A stretch of DNA of 64,000 bases, from positions 16,140,897 through 16,204,896 of the forward strand of contig NC_049993.1 of assembly GCF_000003815.2 (NCBI RefSeq), in the 5' to 3' direction. A model generated the notes under the pieces. The model ran no database searches, had not been told where the DNA came from, and saw only the letters and a list, made by a program, of their open reading frames with translations. This document shows positions 44,877 to 61,800 of this stretch, in pieces. Position numbers and translations under genes: made by a program. The stretch comes from Branchiostoma floridae. Taxonomy: Eukaryota; Chordata; Leptocardii; Amphioxiformes; Branchiostomatidae. Position 1 is the stretch's first letter. The number at the start of each line of letters is the position of its first letter.

Positions 44877-46751
44877 TCACCCCCACAGCGGGTACTCCGG
44901 TGCGGTCTGACAGGTGTGGATGTTGAGTGGGAACTGCCCCGGCTCGGACGTGGGCTGGTCCGGGGCCGGCTGACAGGACAGCCCGTCCGCACACTGACAG
45001 TAGTCGTACGACATCCCTGTCCAGCACACCTCCCCCGCCTGCCCCAACCCACCGCACTGACCCTGCTCTTCGGGCTGGGAAAAGTCTGGGTACACAGGAA
45101 TACAGAAAACGTCCACTTATAATTCCATTCTCAAGAAGTGCCTATCTCGGAAATTACTGTAGGCGTGTCAGATTAGTACATTTGTACTTTAGCTCACTAT
45201 TTGTATTATAATCAAGAGGATGTTTGCTAATTATGCATACATATACAAGTGTCACTTGTATTACAATCAAAGAATAGTTCCTAGGAATACAGATAAATGT
45301 AGGAGTTTTAGACATGTATCTTCGCTCACACATGCAGATGTTTGTAAGGCCCCCTTTCCACTAGACGGCGATCGCGCTGCGCTCTCACTGCGACCTAAAG
45401 AGGATATGTGTGATATTTGCTTTCACATTGGGTATGTCATACAAAACGTAAGAGTGTGACTGAGAAGACAACAAAACACACAAAGTGTAAAAAGATTCGT
45501 TTCTTTTCGATACAATTCGTTGAGCGATATGTCAAATTTTAGGTCGCAGAGAGAGCGCGGCGAGAGCGCCGTCCTAGTGGAAAGGGGGTATAAGGAATGC
45601 ATATATATTTAGGAGTGTTAGGACAGTACATTGACTTACATACATACATACATAATTGACTTAGACTCAGTCAATATGATGGCATTGTGTATTCTTGTAA
45701 TTACTCCCTGTCTCATTCTCCTTGTGAGACTCAAATTTTACTTCATTCTTCTTGTGAGTGGCGAAAATCTAGTCTAACACAAAAGTTCGGCTTCCTTTAG
45801 CTTCTTGGGTAATAGTGAAAATGTAGGATGTATGGCATGACTCCCTACCGTGGTTATACCAGTAGATAGACCAGGTCTGTCCGTCCTTTCGGCAGCACTC
45901 CTGTGCCGGCCAGGAGTAACCACAGTCATACTCCGTGCTACACTTATCACCGATGGCGGCCTGGAAAATTAAGTAAAATTGGTATCACTGATTACATACA
46001 TTTCATACTTAAGCTCAGGCTAGGTTGGGTGTTTTTTTTTTGGTTTTTTTTCATGTTTCTGTATAAAACTATTTCAACCATCGTATTCCCTTCCTGATCT
46101 TGTGACTCGCCGAGTCAATGCTTTTCGACGACTATTTTTAAGGCATGACTTTACTTACATCGTGGTATTGGATATGATACAGTCTGTGGTATATAAATAA
46201 GACAAAAAAAATCAAACAAAGCGTAGTGCTCCACAGACATAACATTAGAATTACTCGTCTTTTAAGAGAATATCTGCTATAAAAGGTGTAGAGTAATAAA
46301 ATTTATTGATAAAACAAAAAATGATTCAACTATAAGTGCACAAAAGTAAACGTAAGATTTAACCACAGTAATAACAAGTTATATGAGTATATCGCTATAT
46401 AAGGTGATCAATTTTCATTTACACTTCAAGTAATTAGATGTAATCATTCTGTAATATATATAAGGGAAGGAAGGTCTCTACAGTGCGTCTGTTTTTCACT
46501 ACAAGTGTCCTTGGGCCATGAGAAATGGGCAGGTGTACAAATATGGCGCTCTACGAGCACACATCGACCATAGTCTGTTTACCCTGTGAATGATGGAAAG
46601 TTACTGAAGGCAACATGTACATAAACATAACGATAAAGCTTACATTCCTATACATAGTGGCTTCCGTGCAAAAATGGTTTCTGTAATTTTGACTTACCAT
46701 AGCCGCCACAAGGAGACCAGCGAATGTTATCAAGAACGCATGCGCACGCAT
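44877..46751 (-). CDS. Secreted ten-cysteine protein, prokineticin/colipase-fold-like (copy B)
   Basis: A 124-residue predicted secreted protein in three coding exons: 46751-46698 (signal peptide MRAHAFLITFAGLLVAAM, ending ATG|GTAAGT), 45960-45849 and 45085-44877 (TGA at 44879-44877). Intron phases are 0 and 1, as in copy A. Cysteines: C-x5-C-x8-CC-x24-C-x9-C-x8-C-x-C-x5-C-x20-C. Residues shared with copy A include CCRKD, a (W/F)S(I/V)YWY motif after the CC pair, TGMS-DYC-CA-GL-C in the second half, and HTCQ at the last cysteine. The C-terminal tail TAPEYPLWG is specific to this copy. An acceptor TTTTTGCAG lies four bases before the ATG, so a non-coding first exon is likely; it was not located. 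Receptor and function unknown. Confidence 0.8.
45350..45588. repeat. MITE, CTAGACGGCGATCGC family (complete copy, 239 bp)
   Basis: Left end CCCCCTTTCCACTAGACGGC with GATCGCGCTGCGCTCTC; right end GAGCGCCGTCCTAGTGG with AAAGGGGG, imperfect complements over about 45 bp. It lies in intron 2 of copy B. Related copies are at 9671-9866 and 16551-16890. Confidence 0.75.
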
Positions 46752-48369
46752 CTTGTCTGCAAAAACACACATTGGATATTGCCAATTTGAATATTGAATT
46801 TTGAATATTTTGAATACTTTCATACAGTCATGGATACACGTTGAATAAAGATGAATTTTTTTCTCAACCTTGAATGTTTTTTCAAGCTTGTCTTCTGCCC
46901 CTTACTCTACACTATACCCGTTACTTAGACATACCGTATTCGTGTATTTGTATCCTTAGACCTATTGCGTTGTGAACTGAGTTGTGAACCTTGCGTTAAT
47001 AAATATAGGTCATTAGATGGGGCTAACAGTAGTGAGTTCTCCAGTACTCAAACCGGCTTCTCTTTGAGTTTAGATCAAGTTGATATAGGTGCTAGACCCA
47101 AAGCAGCCAAATTCCACAGAAGCATTATTTCATTGCTGAACCTGGTTAATGGTTTCGTCCTCGCTCAAAGACGTTTAGGAAAGAAGGTTGGGTAGGCGTG
47201 ATCCGAGCGCAGTCAATAACATTCAAAAGAGACACTCTTCGGCTGACTGAAGTACTGCAACCGGAGCTATGCGCAAACTCTTTTATAACACAGTTACACA
47301 ACCTCAATGTGACAGAAATTTTGAAAAAGCTCACGAAACTCGTCAAGCCCTCTTTTCGGTCAGAAAACGAGTTATCGATTTCAGAAGAGTCTATGGCTTT
47401 TTACTTAGATCGACAGACGATCATACTTTGCTGTATTTGGATAACCAGGGTATACAATGACCTTTTCCAAGCGACCTATGAGATAAGTCAAAGTTTAAAC
47501 TTGTTAGGCCCTGATTACCTAGATATAATTGATACAGCACAGTACATGTATTACCATTTGTCGATCAAAAACGCAATAGAGTTTCCTGTACAGTAGAAGC
47601 CGCTTAATTGCACACCAAATTTTCCCATGCATGTCGTGCAATTATCCAAGTTGCGCAACAAAGCGAAGTTATTAAGCTGGACCGCACCGCCATGGGATTT
47701 TGGGATTTTGAAGTGTGCTATTATCCGTTTTGCAGTTAACTGGCTTCTATTGTACAAGATATCTTCCTTTTGTACCTCAAAGATCGCTTGATTCAGTTTC
47801 CTGGTTTTTTTTTGGGGGGGGGATGTCAGATTCTACACGAAGAAAATTACCAGGAACTCACCAAATGTTAGAACCGTAACCTTAAAGAGGGGGACTCGAT
47901 GCATTGTGTTTGCCTTGTATAATTGCTATCATCACTTTGTGGCCATGAACGGAGATAAATATGCTGGATGAGAGCCGCGGAAAGTCTATTTCAGACCGCG
48001 CCAAAATTGTATGGAAAGTGTTGGTTGAACAAGAGACTGCGCGCGAGCGCCTCCTACCGGAATTGATTCAAGACGTTTCCTTCGTCGTCACCAGCACATT
48101 TGAGCTTTTCAGATTGTGTAACGTGGTTTCCTTCGTCGGATAGACGGCGGTGAGTCGTTACCTGTTTTTCAAGGACAAAGATTTATCAATAACTCAGAGA
48201 ACTTACAGGATATATATTTGAGATGATTCTAACCTATGTGGGTTCACAGTTATTTTCTTGGTGTGAGGGAAGCTTTACATACTAAAGTTGTTTTTATGGA
48301 ATCGGATCGTGGTAGAAGAGCTCCCATTCAGCTTTAGGCCTGTCCTGTCCTGTGTCCTCTCGACCTGTA
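46752..48369. other. Upstream region of copy B, no exon assigned
   Basis: About 1.6 kb containing a pogo-like MITE (47589-47754) and two open plus-strand frames (47198-47596, 132 codons; 47961-48143, 60 codons). Neither matches a family I recognise, so I leave them unannotated. The missing non-coding first exon of copy B may lie here. A G-run is at about 47814. Confidence 0.35.
47589..47754. repeat. MITE with pogo/Tigger-like termini, 166 bp
   Basis: TACAGTAGAAGCCGCTTAA at the left end pairs with TTAACTGGCTTCTATTGTA at the right end. TACAGTAGAA-type ends with a TA target are characteristic of pogo/Tigger-derived MITEs. Inner blocks AATTGCACAC and GTGCAATTATCCAAGTTGCGC add further symmetry. 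Confidence 0.65.
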
Positions 48370-48490
48370 CCCCCGTCTGTTTGTTTGTTTGTTTGTTTGT
48401 TTGTGTAAACCTTTATTTATTCGAAAAAGCTCAACCCTCTTTTTCACTAAGGTCATGAGGGAGGAGGGAAGGGTCGAATAAAATGTCGGA
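48370..48490 (-). repeat. LINE/SINE tail with (CAAA)n, copy 2
   Basis: TTTG repeats, AAACCTTTATTTATTCG, AAAAGCTCAACCC, CACTAAGGTCATGAGGG and AGGAGGGAAGGGTCG, the same order as at 42515-42660. The minus-strand frame over it reads LPSSLMTLVKKRVELFRIN, which may be the decayed C-terminus of the parent element. Confidence 0.6.
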
Positions 48491-48809
48491 TCACTGATTA
48501 GAGATTCAAACCGCCACAAAACATGCGCAAAGCACTGCACCTATTAAAGGTATAGCAAACTGCAATAAAATGCTTACCCAAAAACTGTGAATGAGTTATA
48601 AAGATTTCTGTTTTGCTTCCTTTGTTGCGCAAATTACACCTCAGCATAAAGGAATAAGTGATGATCAACTACTGTACTTCACTCTTTAAGCCGAGGCTCT
48701 ATGCTACGGCGCTTTTGGACGTATATGTTTTGGTTGTGCTTCCTAATTTAGCGCCTAACCTCCACTTCAAGCCCTATTAAACGTTACAGTATTGTTGCCT
48801 ATGTACTAT

Positions 48810-50610
48810 CCCAAATGTGCTCTATCCCAAAAGCGCTTTTAGGATAGAAGCACTTCTGGGATAAGCCTGCATCCTAAATGTGCTTCTATTCTAAAAGCGC
48901 TCTAAACCAGAGCGCATTCAGGATATCCCAGATGCGCTTCTTTGTCGCCGTCAGTCATGGTGATTGACAGGACCGTAAGCGACGATTGTTTCCATATTTG
49001 GTTCGACCTCGCGATCGCCAGACGTCGCGACAGTCTACTTGCGATAATTGCGCTGAATGCTGGCTGATGTGTGAATTCCACCATTTAGAGTCATTTATTC
49101 AAGACATCTTTTTACTGAAATAAAAGCATGGAGGGACTGAATGTGATGATATATATCTGTAACAGTCTTTTTAGTTAGTGATGAAATTTCTCAAAGCCCT
49201 GTCGTACTGTATAGTAGCTTTTATTTCTCCTTCATGGATATGAAAAGATGACACATCTTCTGATGGAAGTTATCTTTATTGCAAGTTAATGCACAGATGT
49301 AATCATACACTGCGATATGTATACAGTGTACACAGATAATGGGACATTTATCAAACTTAATTCCATGCAGATTAAACACTATTTTGTCCTTTTGATTCTC
49401 ACTATATTATTTTCATCAATCTAAATGTGCATGGAAGACACAAAAAGCAATTCTCAATAGTGCATCCCAAGATGTACTACAAAATGTACCATATAAAATG
49501 TATTACAAAATGTACCATAATAAAACATGATGACAGTCAGTGAAAACGTCCAGCTGCACATTGATCAGCCATTCAGTTCCCAGGTTGTATTCTATCGCAA
49601 AAGTGCTTCTGGGATAGAAGCAGATGTTCGTCTAACAAGAAAAGTATCTTGTCGTCTATCCTAAAAAGCGCTTCTGGGATAAAATGTGCTTCTATCCCAA
49701 AAGCGCTTCTGGGATATCCAGAATACGTCGCAAGCGAAGGAGCGCATTCTGGATATCCTAGAAGCGCTTTTGGGATAGAAGCACATTTGGGATAGATCTG
49801 CATCCAAAATCTGCGTCTATCCTAAACGCGCTTCTAGGATATCCAGAACACGTCGAAAGCGAAGAAGCGCATTCTGGATATCCTGAATGCGCTCCTGTCG
49901 TAGGCGGCCGACATCTGTCTTCTCCTGTGCAGGTTGACTTTGTTAATGGTTTGCTGAATTTCAGCTTCTGGTTTTGTTTCGAACTATCAAACCGGAGATA
50001 GCGATACTATCTCGGTGTGTTGGGTCCATGCAGTCAACACGTCACGAGAAAATGGCAGCGGTCACTTCTGGCGATTGTTTACACCAACGTTTCCATATTT
50101 AGTTCGACCTCGCGACACCTGCCGTAATCTACGTGATGGAAATACGCAGTTTATAAAGCAAGCGCTGAACCTAGATTTTACGTGATTATGTGAGGGTTAG
50201 ATCGGGCCACGGAGTCCCCAAAAATGATTTGGTTTATGCAAACTACGTTGATTTGGTGTAAGTATATGCGATCTTCTATCACAATCAAACCCGGAAGTGA
50301 CCTCGTGGGAGAACAAAGATGGCGGCCTCAGGTTGACTACGAAAAATCACATACAAGATAGTCTCCGCCTCCTAAGACACTAAGCTCCTCCCACAAGTGC
50401 ACGTTCTGGATAAACACGTCGGCTTATCCTGAATGCGCTCCGACAGAAGCGCATTCAGGATATCCAGAATGCGCTCCTCGCTTGCGACGTGTTCTGGATA
50501 TCCCATAAGCGCTTTTAGGATAGAAGCACATTTTGGATGCCGATCTATCCTAAAAGCGCTTCTATCCTAAAAGCGCTTTTAGGATAAACGACATTCTAGG
50601 ATGTAACAGC
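48810..50610. repeat. Complex snap-back repeat cluster (AAGCGCTTTTGGGATA modules)
   Basis: Modules such as CCCAAAAGCGCTTTTAGGAT, GGGATAGAAGCACATTT and GCGCATTCTGGATATCC recur in both orientations in three blocks: 48812-48950, 49585-49900 and 50395-50610. A non-palindromic core with GATTGTTTCCATATTTGGTT and TCGACCTCGCGA appears twice (about 48983-49015 and about 50075-50115), so at least two related elements lie here in part. No coding capacity. Confidence 0.65.
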
Positions 50611-50999
50611 CTACCAGCAAGTTACATCCACATCCAAACTGCAACTTCCTTTCGAATTGCAGAATGCAGCAATGTAATTCTCATAGACGAGCGAATGTTG
50701 TTTGTGGACATGTTTGATCGTTGAGAAGTAATGCTTTGTCTAGTTTTGGTTTGAATTTGATTACTTTTGGTTTGAGCTTCCAATTCGCCCCCTATTATTG
50801 CTGACGATTGGTTTGATCCATTACCTCAGCAGCGATCCCATAGTTCCCTGGAATGCCCACTCACTCGCATAGGGCGTAAGATTTATATCAATCCACCAGG
50901 GATAAATTACATTATTTCTCAACATCTTCAAATATATGTCAGTTGTTCATCTCAATGTATAAGTTTATGTCACATATAAACCATCTGTGGACAATTTTG

Positions 51000-51189
51000 A
51001 CGGCTGATTTGTGTTCAGGGGCTTATTTTCCTGCGCACTATTTTCACGGCGAGAGTACATTACATACGCTGTTTATGCGGGTGACGCGGCGGTAGAAATT
51101 GCCCTGCTTTTAGAAGTGTGAATTTGGGAAGGTTCGCCGGAAAATACCGGCAATTTTACACATTTCTGAGGAGGCAACGGCATCAAGAG
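51000..51189 (+). promoter_or_regulatory. Candidate promoter and non-coding first exon of the KDM4 gene
   Basis: A CpG-richer stretch (GCGGGTGACGCGGCGGTAG near 51080) ends in a strong AAGAG|GTGAGT donor at 51189-51190. Downstream, the KDM4 start codon sits 10 bases after a TTTTCTCAG acceptor (54578-54586), so a 5' UTR exon is required somewhere upstream and this is the best candidate I see. That would make intron 1 about 3.4 kb. There is no TATA box, as expected for a housekeeping-type promoter. Inferred. Confidence 0.4.
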
Positions 51190-53638
51190 GTGAGTACTTC
51201 GTTTTTAGATGTCTGTTCCAACTAACAACGTGGTCGTTTGTCACGATTATGTAATTCTTTCAGAGATTTGTCGCTTTTTCTATGCTTGGGTTGTGTCCTT
51301 TTTTCCGGGATTGGGAGACATTTGCCGTCCCTGCGCCAAAGGTTGGGTTCTATCCGCCCACATTTCTCACAACTTTACCTACTTCTAACTGCCGACGGCA
51401 ACAAGAATCAATCTTATTCGCCAAACCAACCGTTATTTCATCTTTTTGTGTAGTTTTGGTGGTCATGTGTTGTTGTTTTGTCGCCGGTTTTGCCGGTTTT
51501 CTGTGCGATGCCAGTACCGGAGTGCCCTCCCCCTTCCAAATGCGGCATTTTTCGTACCGATATTTTACTGTTGTTGTGTTAATGATTTTAACGCGAAATG
51601 TACCAATAAAACCTGACCTAATGTCATTTAATCACTTCACAAGATTCACTGGCTACCAGAATATCAATTAGTGGGTGCAATATATTATAACCTGAGCCTC
51701 GATTTTAATTTTCTGTACAAATGTTTTGTAGCGGGACGTGTCAGATTAAAACTAATCCATGGCGGCGTCTTCTTACCTTTTGTTATCGAGATTTATTTGA
51801 ACCCCACAAAAACATCACAATTTAATCATTATTTGTACCATGTTGTTATTAATATTTCCCGCCTATTATGAGGAAAGATTTGCCTTTAAGTAATCGCTGC
51901 AACTTGCAAGTTTGCAACATGACATCTGATATTCCAGTAAACAACGTGTTTTTCACGTGTCTATATTTTGTGTTTTGCACGAATTCTTGTGTGTTCGTAA
52001 GATATGCAGATACAAAGATTCTACATTGTTCCAACCACATGACTGCCTTAGAATTCATCACTTTACTGTGAAATCTTTTTTTCTGCATGATTTTGGTCCA
52101 TTACAATAATGAGGAGGATTCAGACATCACATGTCATTAGGAAGTGGTAGTACAGGTGTGGGTTATTTTTACTTTCATGGGATCATAATAATAGGGCTTT
52201 CTGTTGAAGTTGGATTTTAACATGTTTTAGTAATATTGCACAAATTAGACAAAATCAGATCAAAAACTTAAAGGAAAAGATGATTTGTTCCTGCAATATA
52301 ATCCACCTTGTGTGAAATTCCATGGCTTGTTGTGAAGTGCAGCATGGGTACCAAACAATAAGTATGTGTCATAAATTATTAAGCTGCTTTTGTTGAGGGC
52401 TTGTTCGGTATCATTACAGCCAACCTGGGTCTGCTTATAAAAGACAGTGATTTTGCAATGTTTTGCATGTTGCCTTTTGTAATGTTTTTGGAGAGTTAAG
52501 CAAGCCATGCCTCATGCAAGACTTGTGATGTATTGCAGCAAAATAAAGGTTGGGGGTGTGTCAAGACTTAGCCTATGTTACATAATATGTAGGGTTTAAC
52601 AAGTTTTCTAAAATTCACTTGTCCTATTGGGCAAGCACATAAAAGATTAACTTGTCCAAATCACCTTTTCACATGCCCAAAATCTAGATAACATTTTTCT
52701 ATGTATTTTTAATTCCAGGAATGGTATTCTTTGATTATTGGCTCTATTATTCTGTGCTAAGCAATGCTTGATGCCATGACTGTAAAAAGTAACAAGTAGA
52801 TCAAAAAGGCACTGATGGAAAAATTTTACTTGCCCGATCGAGTTCGGACATTCGTTTTCCGGATAGGCACTTTCATTTGCCCTGGACAATCGGACTGGTG
52901 TACTACTTGTCCAACCCTGACATAATGATAATCGCACACTGTCAGGGCTTGATATGGCCTCCTTCTAAGGACGTTCTTGGCATGATTTAGCAGGGCTTTG
53001 TTAGACCTCAAGGTTGAAACCTGTTATGTTCACTTCTGGAAATGCAACTTATGTTTGTCAATGTGGTGTGTGTATTTGCATTCATGATTGTTTTGCATGG
53101 GCATAAGGAAAGGAACATGCATTGATATTTGTTACACCAGATTGTGGATTGTTGATAAAATCAATCTTTTTTTTTATACTAATATAGGTAATGCTTATTT
53201 CTTGATTGTTCAGTTCAAGTACCCTCCTGCGTACAATGATTGTTATCAAAATGGACTGGTTTCAGTGTAAGATTAGATATTATCTAAGCAGAGATGCTAG
53301 TGTTACCAAAAATATGTCATAGTGTGTTATTTCAACAAGTATGATGCTTGTCTTAGATGATACAGTTTATATTTTGGTTGTCTTCTGTGTTCATATCATA
53401 GTAAAATGTAAATACTATTACACAATACATGTGCCCTTTAGCCTATGCCAGAAACAGATCTAGAAAAAAATTATATAATTACATATAATACATGTACAAG
53501 CCAAGCCGTTTTTTTTTTCCAAAATTAGAACAACATGACCATTGACCAATCACCCTCAGGGTTTAAGGCTGAACCCTCAAAATACTTATGTGCCAGTTCT
53601 TTCCAATTATTAAGTGACAATGTTAATTTTTTTTAGAT

Positions 53639-54516
53639 GAAGGCAATTTAAACTCTACAACTGGATAAAGACATAACTAGTATTTGAGTGACGTTTGCAT
53701 GTGGTTGCATAAGTAATTGACTTGACATGTTCAACCAGTTTTTTTTATTATATAATAAATAATTGTTGTACCTACCTACCTACCAAGTCCCTTGACCTCC
53801 TTGGGGGGACAATGTAGGCATGAAGATGGAAAGTTGTCTCCAGGCCCGTCTTTTTCTTGTTGTACTTGTATTAAATTGTTCTGCCAATTCAGTCTAGCAA
53901 GGAGGTTGAAAAGAGGCAACGCATCGGATTCTATTACATTGTACTGTAGATCAGGCGTAGGAAAAAAATGTTGTGTTTCCTGTTTCAGTCCTGAAAAAAT
54001 TAGGGTCGGTAGGTAGGGGATATCTTTTTTTTTTGTAATTTTTTTTTTAGGCTAGCCAAAAATCTACTGATACATATTACAATACAGTTGAACAAAGGAA
54101 ACTGAAATGTATGAGGACACTTGTCTTTCAATGTCAAACTTTGATTTTGTGCACAATAGATAAATTAATCCTTCATTAGATTAGACTGTTTTTACTTCAA
54201 TAGGAAGCAGGCTGAATAAAAATTCTAACTGGAAGCTATGTGACTCTACTGCCCACCCAAAAAAAAGTCTAGGGTCGGCAGGTTTTTCTAGGGAAGGTAG
54301 GGAAACAGGAAACACAACATTTTTTTTCCTAGGCCTCACCCGAATGGTCGCCGAACGTACCTCCTTGATTCTAGTAATGCTGAAGAGTGATAGATGTAAC
54401 CCAAAACGCTTGAATGGCTCCATGAGCCTTGTTTTGCTGTGAACTCTAAGTGAATAAAAAAATGTCATTCAAAAAGTAGATTTTTATCCAGTTGTACTAG
54501 AGTTTGAATTGCCTTC
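53639..54516. repeat. Nested fold-back elements in KDM4 intron 1
   Basis: The outer arms GAAGGCAATTTAAACTCTAC with AACTGGATAAA (53639-53669) pair with 54483-54516. Within them lies an independent inverted pair, AGGAAAAAAATGTTGTGTTT with CCTGTTTC (to 53986), against 54302-54336, each followed inward by an AGGGTCGG-AGG block. Total span about 880 bp. Confidence 0.6.
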
Positions 54517-54596
54517 ATATATTGCTAACTTGGATGTTAAATCTTCAATGTTAAACGTAATGTTTTGTTTTGTCCTGTTTTCTCAGGTTGTCCACC

Positions 54597-58852
<4,256 letters not shown>

Positions 58853-61800
58853 GTAAGAACCTGTCATTGTCCTATTATTTCCAGATTAAAACTAAGTTTC
58901 TTACGTTTGAAAGAACTTGCTCCTCTCTCTACTGTGGTGCATCTGGTTAACTTTTCAGTATTATGTGACGGCAAAGTTTTGTAAGAAGTTCCAAATGTAG
59001 AGGCACCAGAGTTTCATATGTACTTGCACTTGCACCACGAACGTTTTGTCCACACAGTGTGAACGCGCGGTAGGTGGGCTAAAACAACAGGAAGGTCTTC
59101 ATCCCTTACTTGACTCCATTGTGTCAAGTTTCAAAGTAAACCTTGGTGTTTTTATCGACATGTTCGCCTGTGGTTGGGGTGGGGCATGGGGATCAGTTGT
59201 TTCAGACCCTCCTTATACTAGTAAGTTACAGTGGAGACCTTTATTGTACACACAAAAATGAGACATTGTGCTCGAGACATGGGAAGTGGCTGAAAACGTG
59301 GCGGAAGAAAGAGAACGGAAGTTTGAACAAAAGAATATAACACCGCAACAACATGGTTTAAGTCAGTACGTGACCATTTTCCTCTGTCATTCCCAACATG
59401 TGAAACTGATATCTAAAAAAGGGCATCGTAGCTGCAAGCACTGATATTTGAAAGGGTCATCATTTCAAGCTATAGAAATCTTACTTTTATTCAGTATACA
59501 CAATACCGGTACTTGGGAGAACATGTATAGAAAATCTTATCTTTACTTATACCATCATGTAAGTCTAGATCTTAAGGATATGAAGTTCAAACTGAAATGA
59601 GAAAGCAACATGTTTTGCCAGGTATTATGTAATACGGCTCTGTTAACGTTGGACTACAGCCAAAGTCATCAAGAAATCTAAAACAAAGCTTTACTGTCCT
59701 TGAACATGTTTTTCTCCCATATTGCTAGCACAGTAGTATGAGCATAGGATCATTGCCAAAGCCTGGAGTAAAGTTCAGTGACCCGGGTCTGTTTCAGTGT
59801 ATGTAGGATACAAGTGTGTTTTTGTTCATAATGTTGGGTCATAAATACGGTGGGCGGTGCGTATGGCGTGTATATTTTTCTCAGGAGTGTTCTGTGCTTG
59901 TCGCACATCCGGAATGAGAAGTAAAACGTGATTCAGTTGTTGATGTTTCCCTCCCCCCATCGGAGTGCTTTCCTGTGTAAGTCTCCACACGTGCTGCGAG
60001 TGTTGTTCACTTTGGAACACTACATTTATTGTGCATACATATATGCTGAGTGAGCACTTCCTCACTAAAAAAACAATGGGCCATTGCGTCCAAAGTTGAA
60101 GTTCAGATCACAGTAGAAAGTATGCATATCTGTACCGGCCTTCTAATTGATGATTTGATCATCAAACATTTTGAGTTATGGTGTAAGCTTCACACATCAC
60201 TTTTCTATCGAGGTAACAGCAGGACATTGTGCATATTTGTAAAAGCTTCACTTAAAACATATACCTAGATCATATGAAACACTGTACAATCAATTCTATT
60301 AGGTGTTATATTGTACTTGATTTCCACAATTTAAAAACTAATGTGTAGTAATGTAGACTGGACCATGCAAATGGACCACTTTTCACTCACCAGTTCTTAT
60401 TTAATGTCTCATTACAACATGAAGTTAACATCTTTTAGCAATTTGCTTCCAAAACATCTGTATATTGTTTCTCTCAGGTGTAGACTTCCTACCATAAACA
60501 CCTCAGAATCCCAGTCACAAAGACAGACAGGACCTAATTGATTTTCTGTGCGTCATACGGAGGGAAACACAGATCACATGTACCACAAATCACTTCTATT
60601 GACGGCAGAATTTGTCGCATTTTCTTCTCATGGCGCCCGAGTGTCGATGGGGGGAAATGATGTCACTGTAGCGAACTTGTCACATCAACAGTTTCAAGCT
60701 GTTTGTTACATTAGACCATTGTGTAAAGTTTGTGTGCTGAAAGCATCGCCTTGTAGAGTTTGAATAACAGGAAAAAAGGAATGCCAAAGAAATGAATTTT
60801 GAAATTTGTAAAATTGATCTTTCAATAACTGTACAGTCTTTTGGCTTGTAAAGATATGACCACAATGACACTAGAAAATTCATGGCATTGGAAGTAAAAA
60901 GGCAGAAGTGCACAGAAGATGGACATAGATGTCAAAACATGCTCGAAAATGATAAGATCTTCCTGGAATGAGTATGGAAAAGTCATATTGTGTGCGATCA
61001 AAGTAGGAAATACCCAATAGGAAAAGGAAAAGTCCCATTGTTTTCTTATTTTCACCAACTCAATGACTTGTACAGGACTGTACCTTTCCCTTCCTTCCTT
61101 CCTTCCTTCCTTCCTTTGTAGTAAAGTACATGTTTGATAGACTTTGTGTTCAATCAGTCTCCATCCTTTCCTTATCAACACTCAATTACCTGTATTATAT
61201 GTGGAGAAATATTGTGATATGCATGTATTAGACAGATGTCTCAACTGTCAAGTGTCTTATCCTGTTTTTCTTGGTAGGGAGTTTTGGACAACTTCCTAGA
61301 TACACAGTATCTTGTTTTTTGCACATGTCTTACGAACAGGTAGCCATTGAGGCCAAGTTGAAGAGGGGTTTGTGTTTGGGACAAGTCTATAACAAACCTG
61401 TGTGTTTAACTGTGGGGTCCTGGAATGTGAAGCTACAAAGAGACTCTTGTTGTAGAGAAAGTTGGAACATGTCGTAACAAATTGCCAGTCATCTATCATC
61501 TAGCTAGTTTTAGGTAACACTGCATATTTACCGCATGTGTTCAGGTCGTTTATTTGTCAATGGTAAAGATCAGTATATACAATGTCATGTATTTTGAAAG
61601 GCTCACAACTTTCTGACACTTAGACCCCAGTCACATTCGAAAAGTGAAGTGAATTAAACATTTAATCGAGTTTTTGGTACGGCACTTTTGTTCAGTTAGA
61701 TTTAGGTTTGATTTTGATGTTGTTTATTTGTTTATGTACAAATTTCAACTCTTTTAATTGACAAATACCTGATTTGTAATATGGATTTAAGGTGTCATGT

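Noticed and set aside
47198-47596. Plus-strand 132-codon open frame upstream of copy B
   Set aside because: AT-rich with no family resemblance, no splice or promoter context, and it runs into the pogo-like MITE at its end.
59872-59935. Possible next KDM4 exon after the TTTTTCTCAG acceptor, with a C-x-C-R reading
   Set aside because: The cysteines appear only in a frame that does not match the phase-0 end of exon 9, the rest does not resemble the family, and a stop follows within a few codons.
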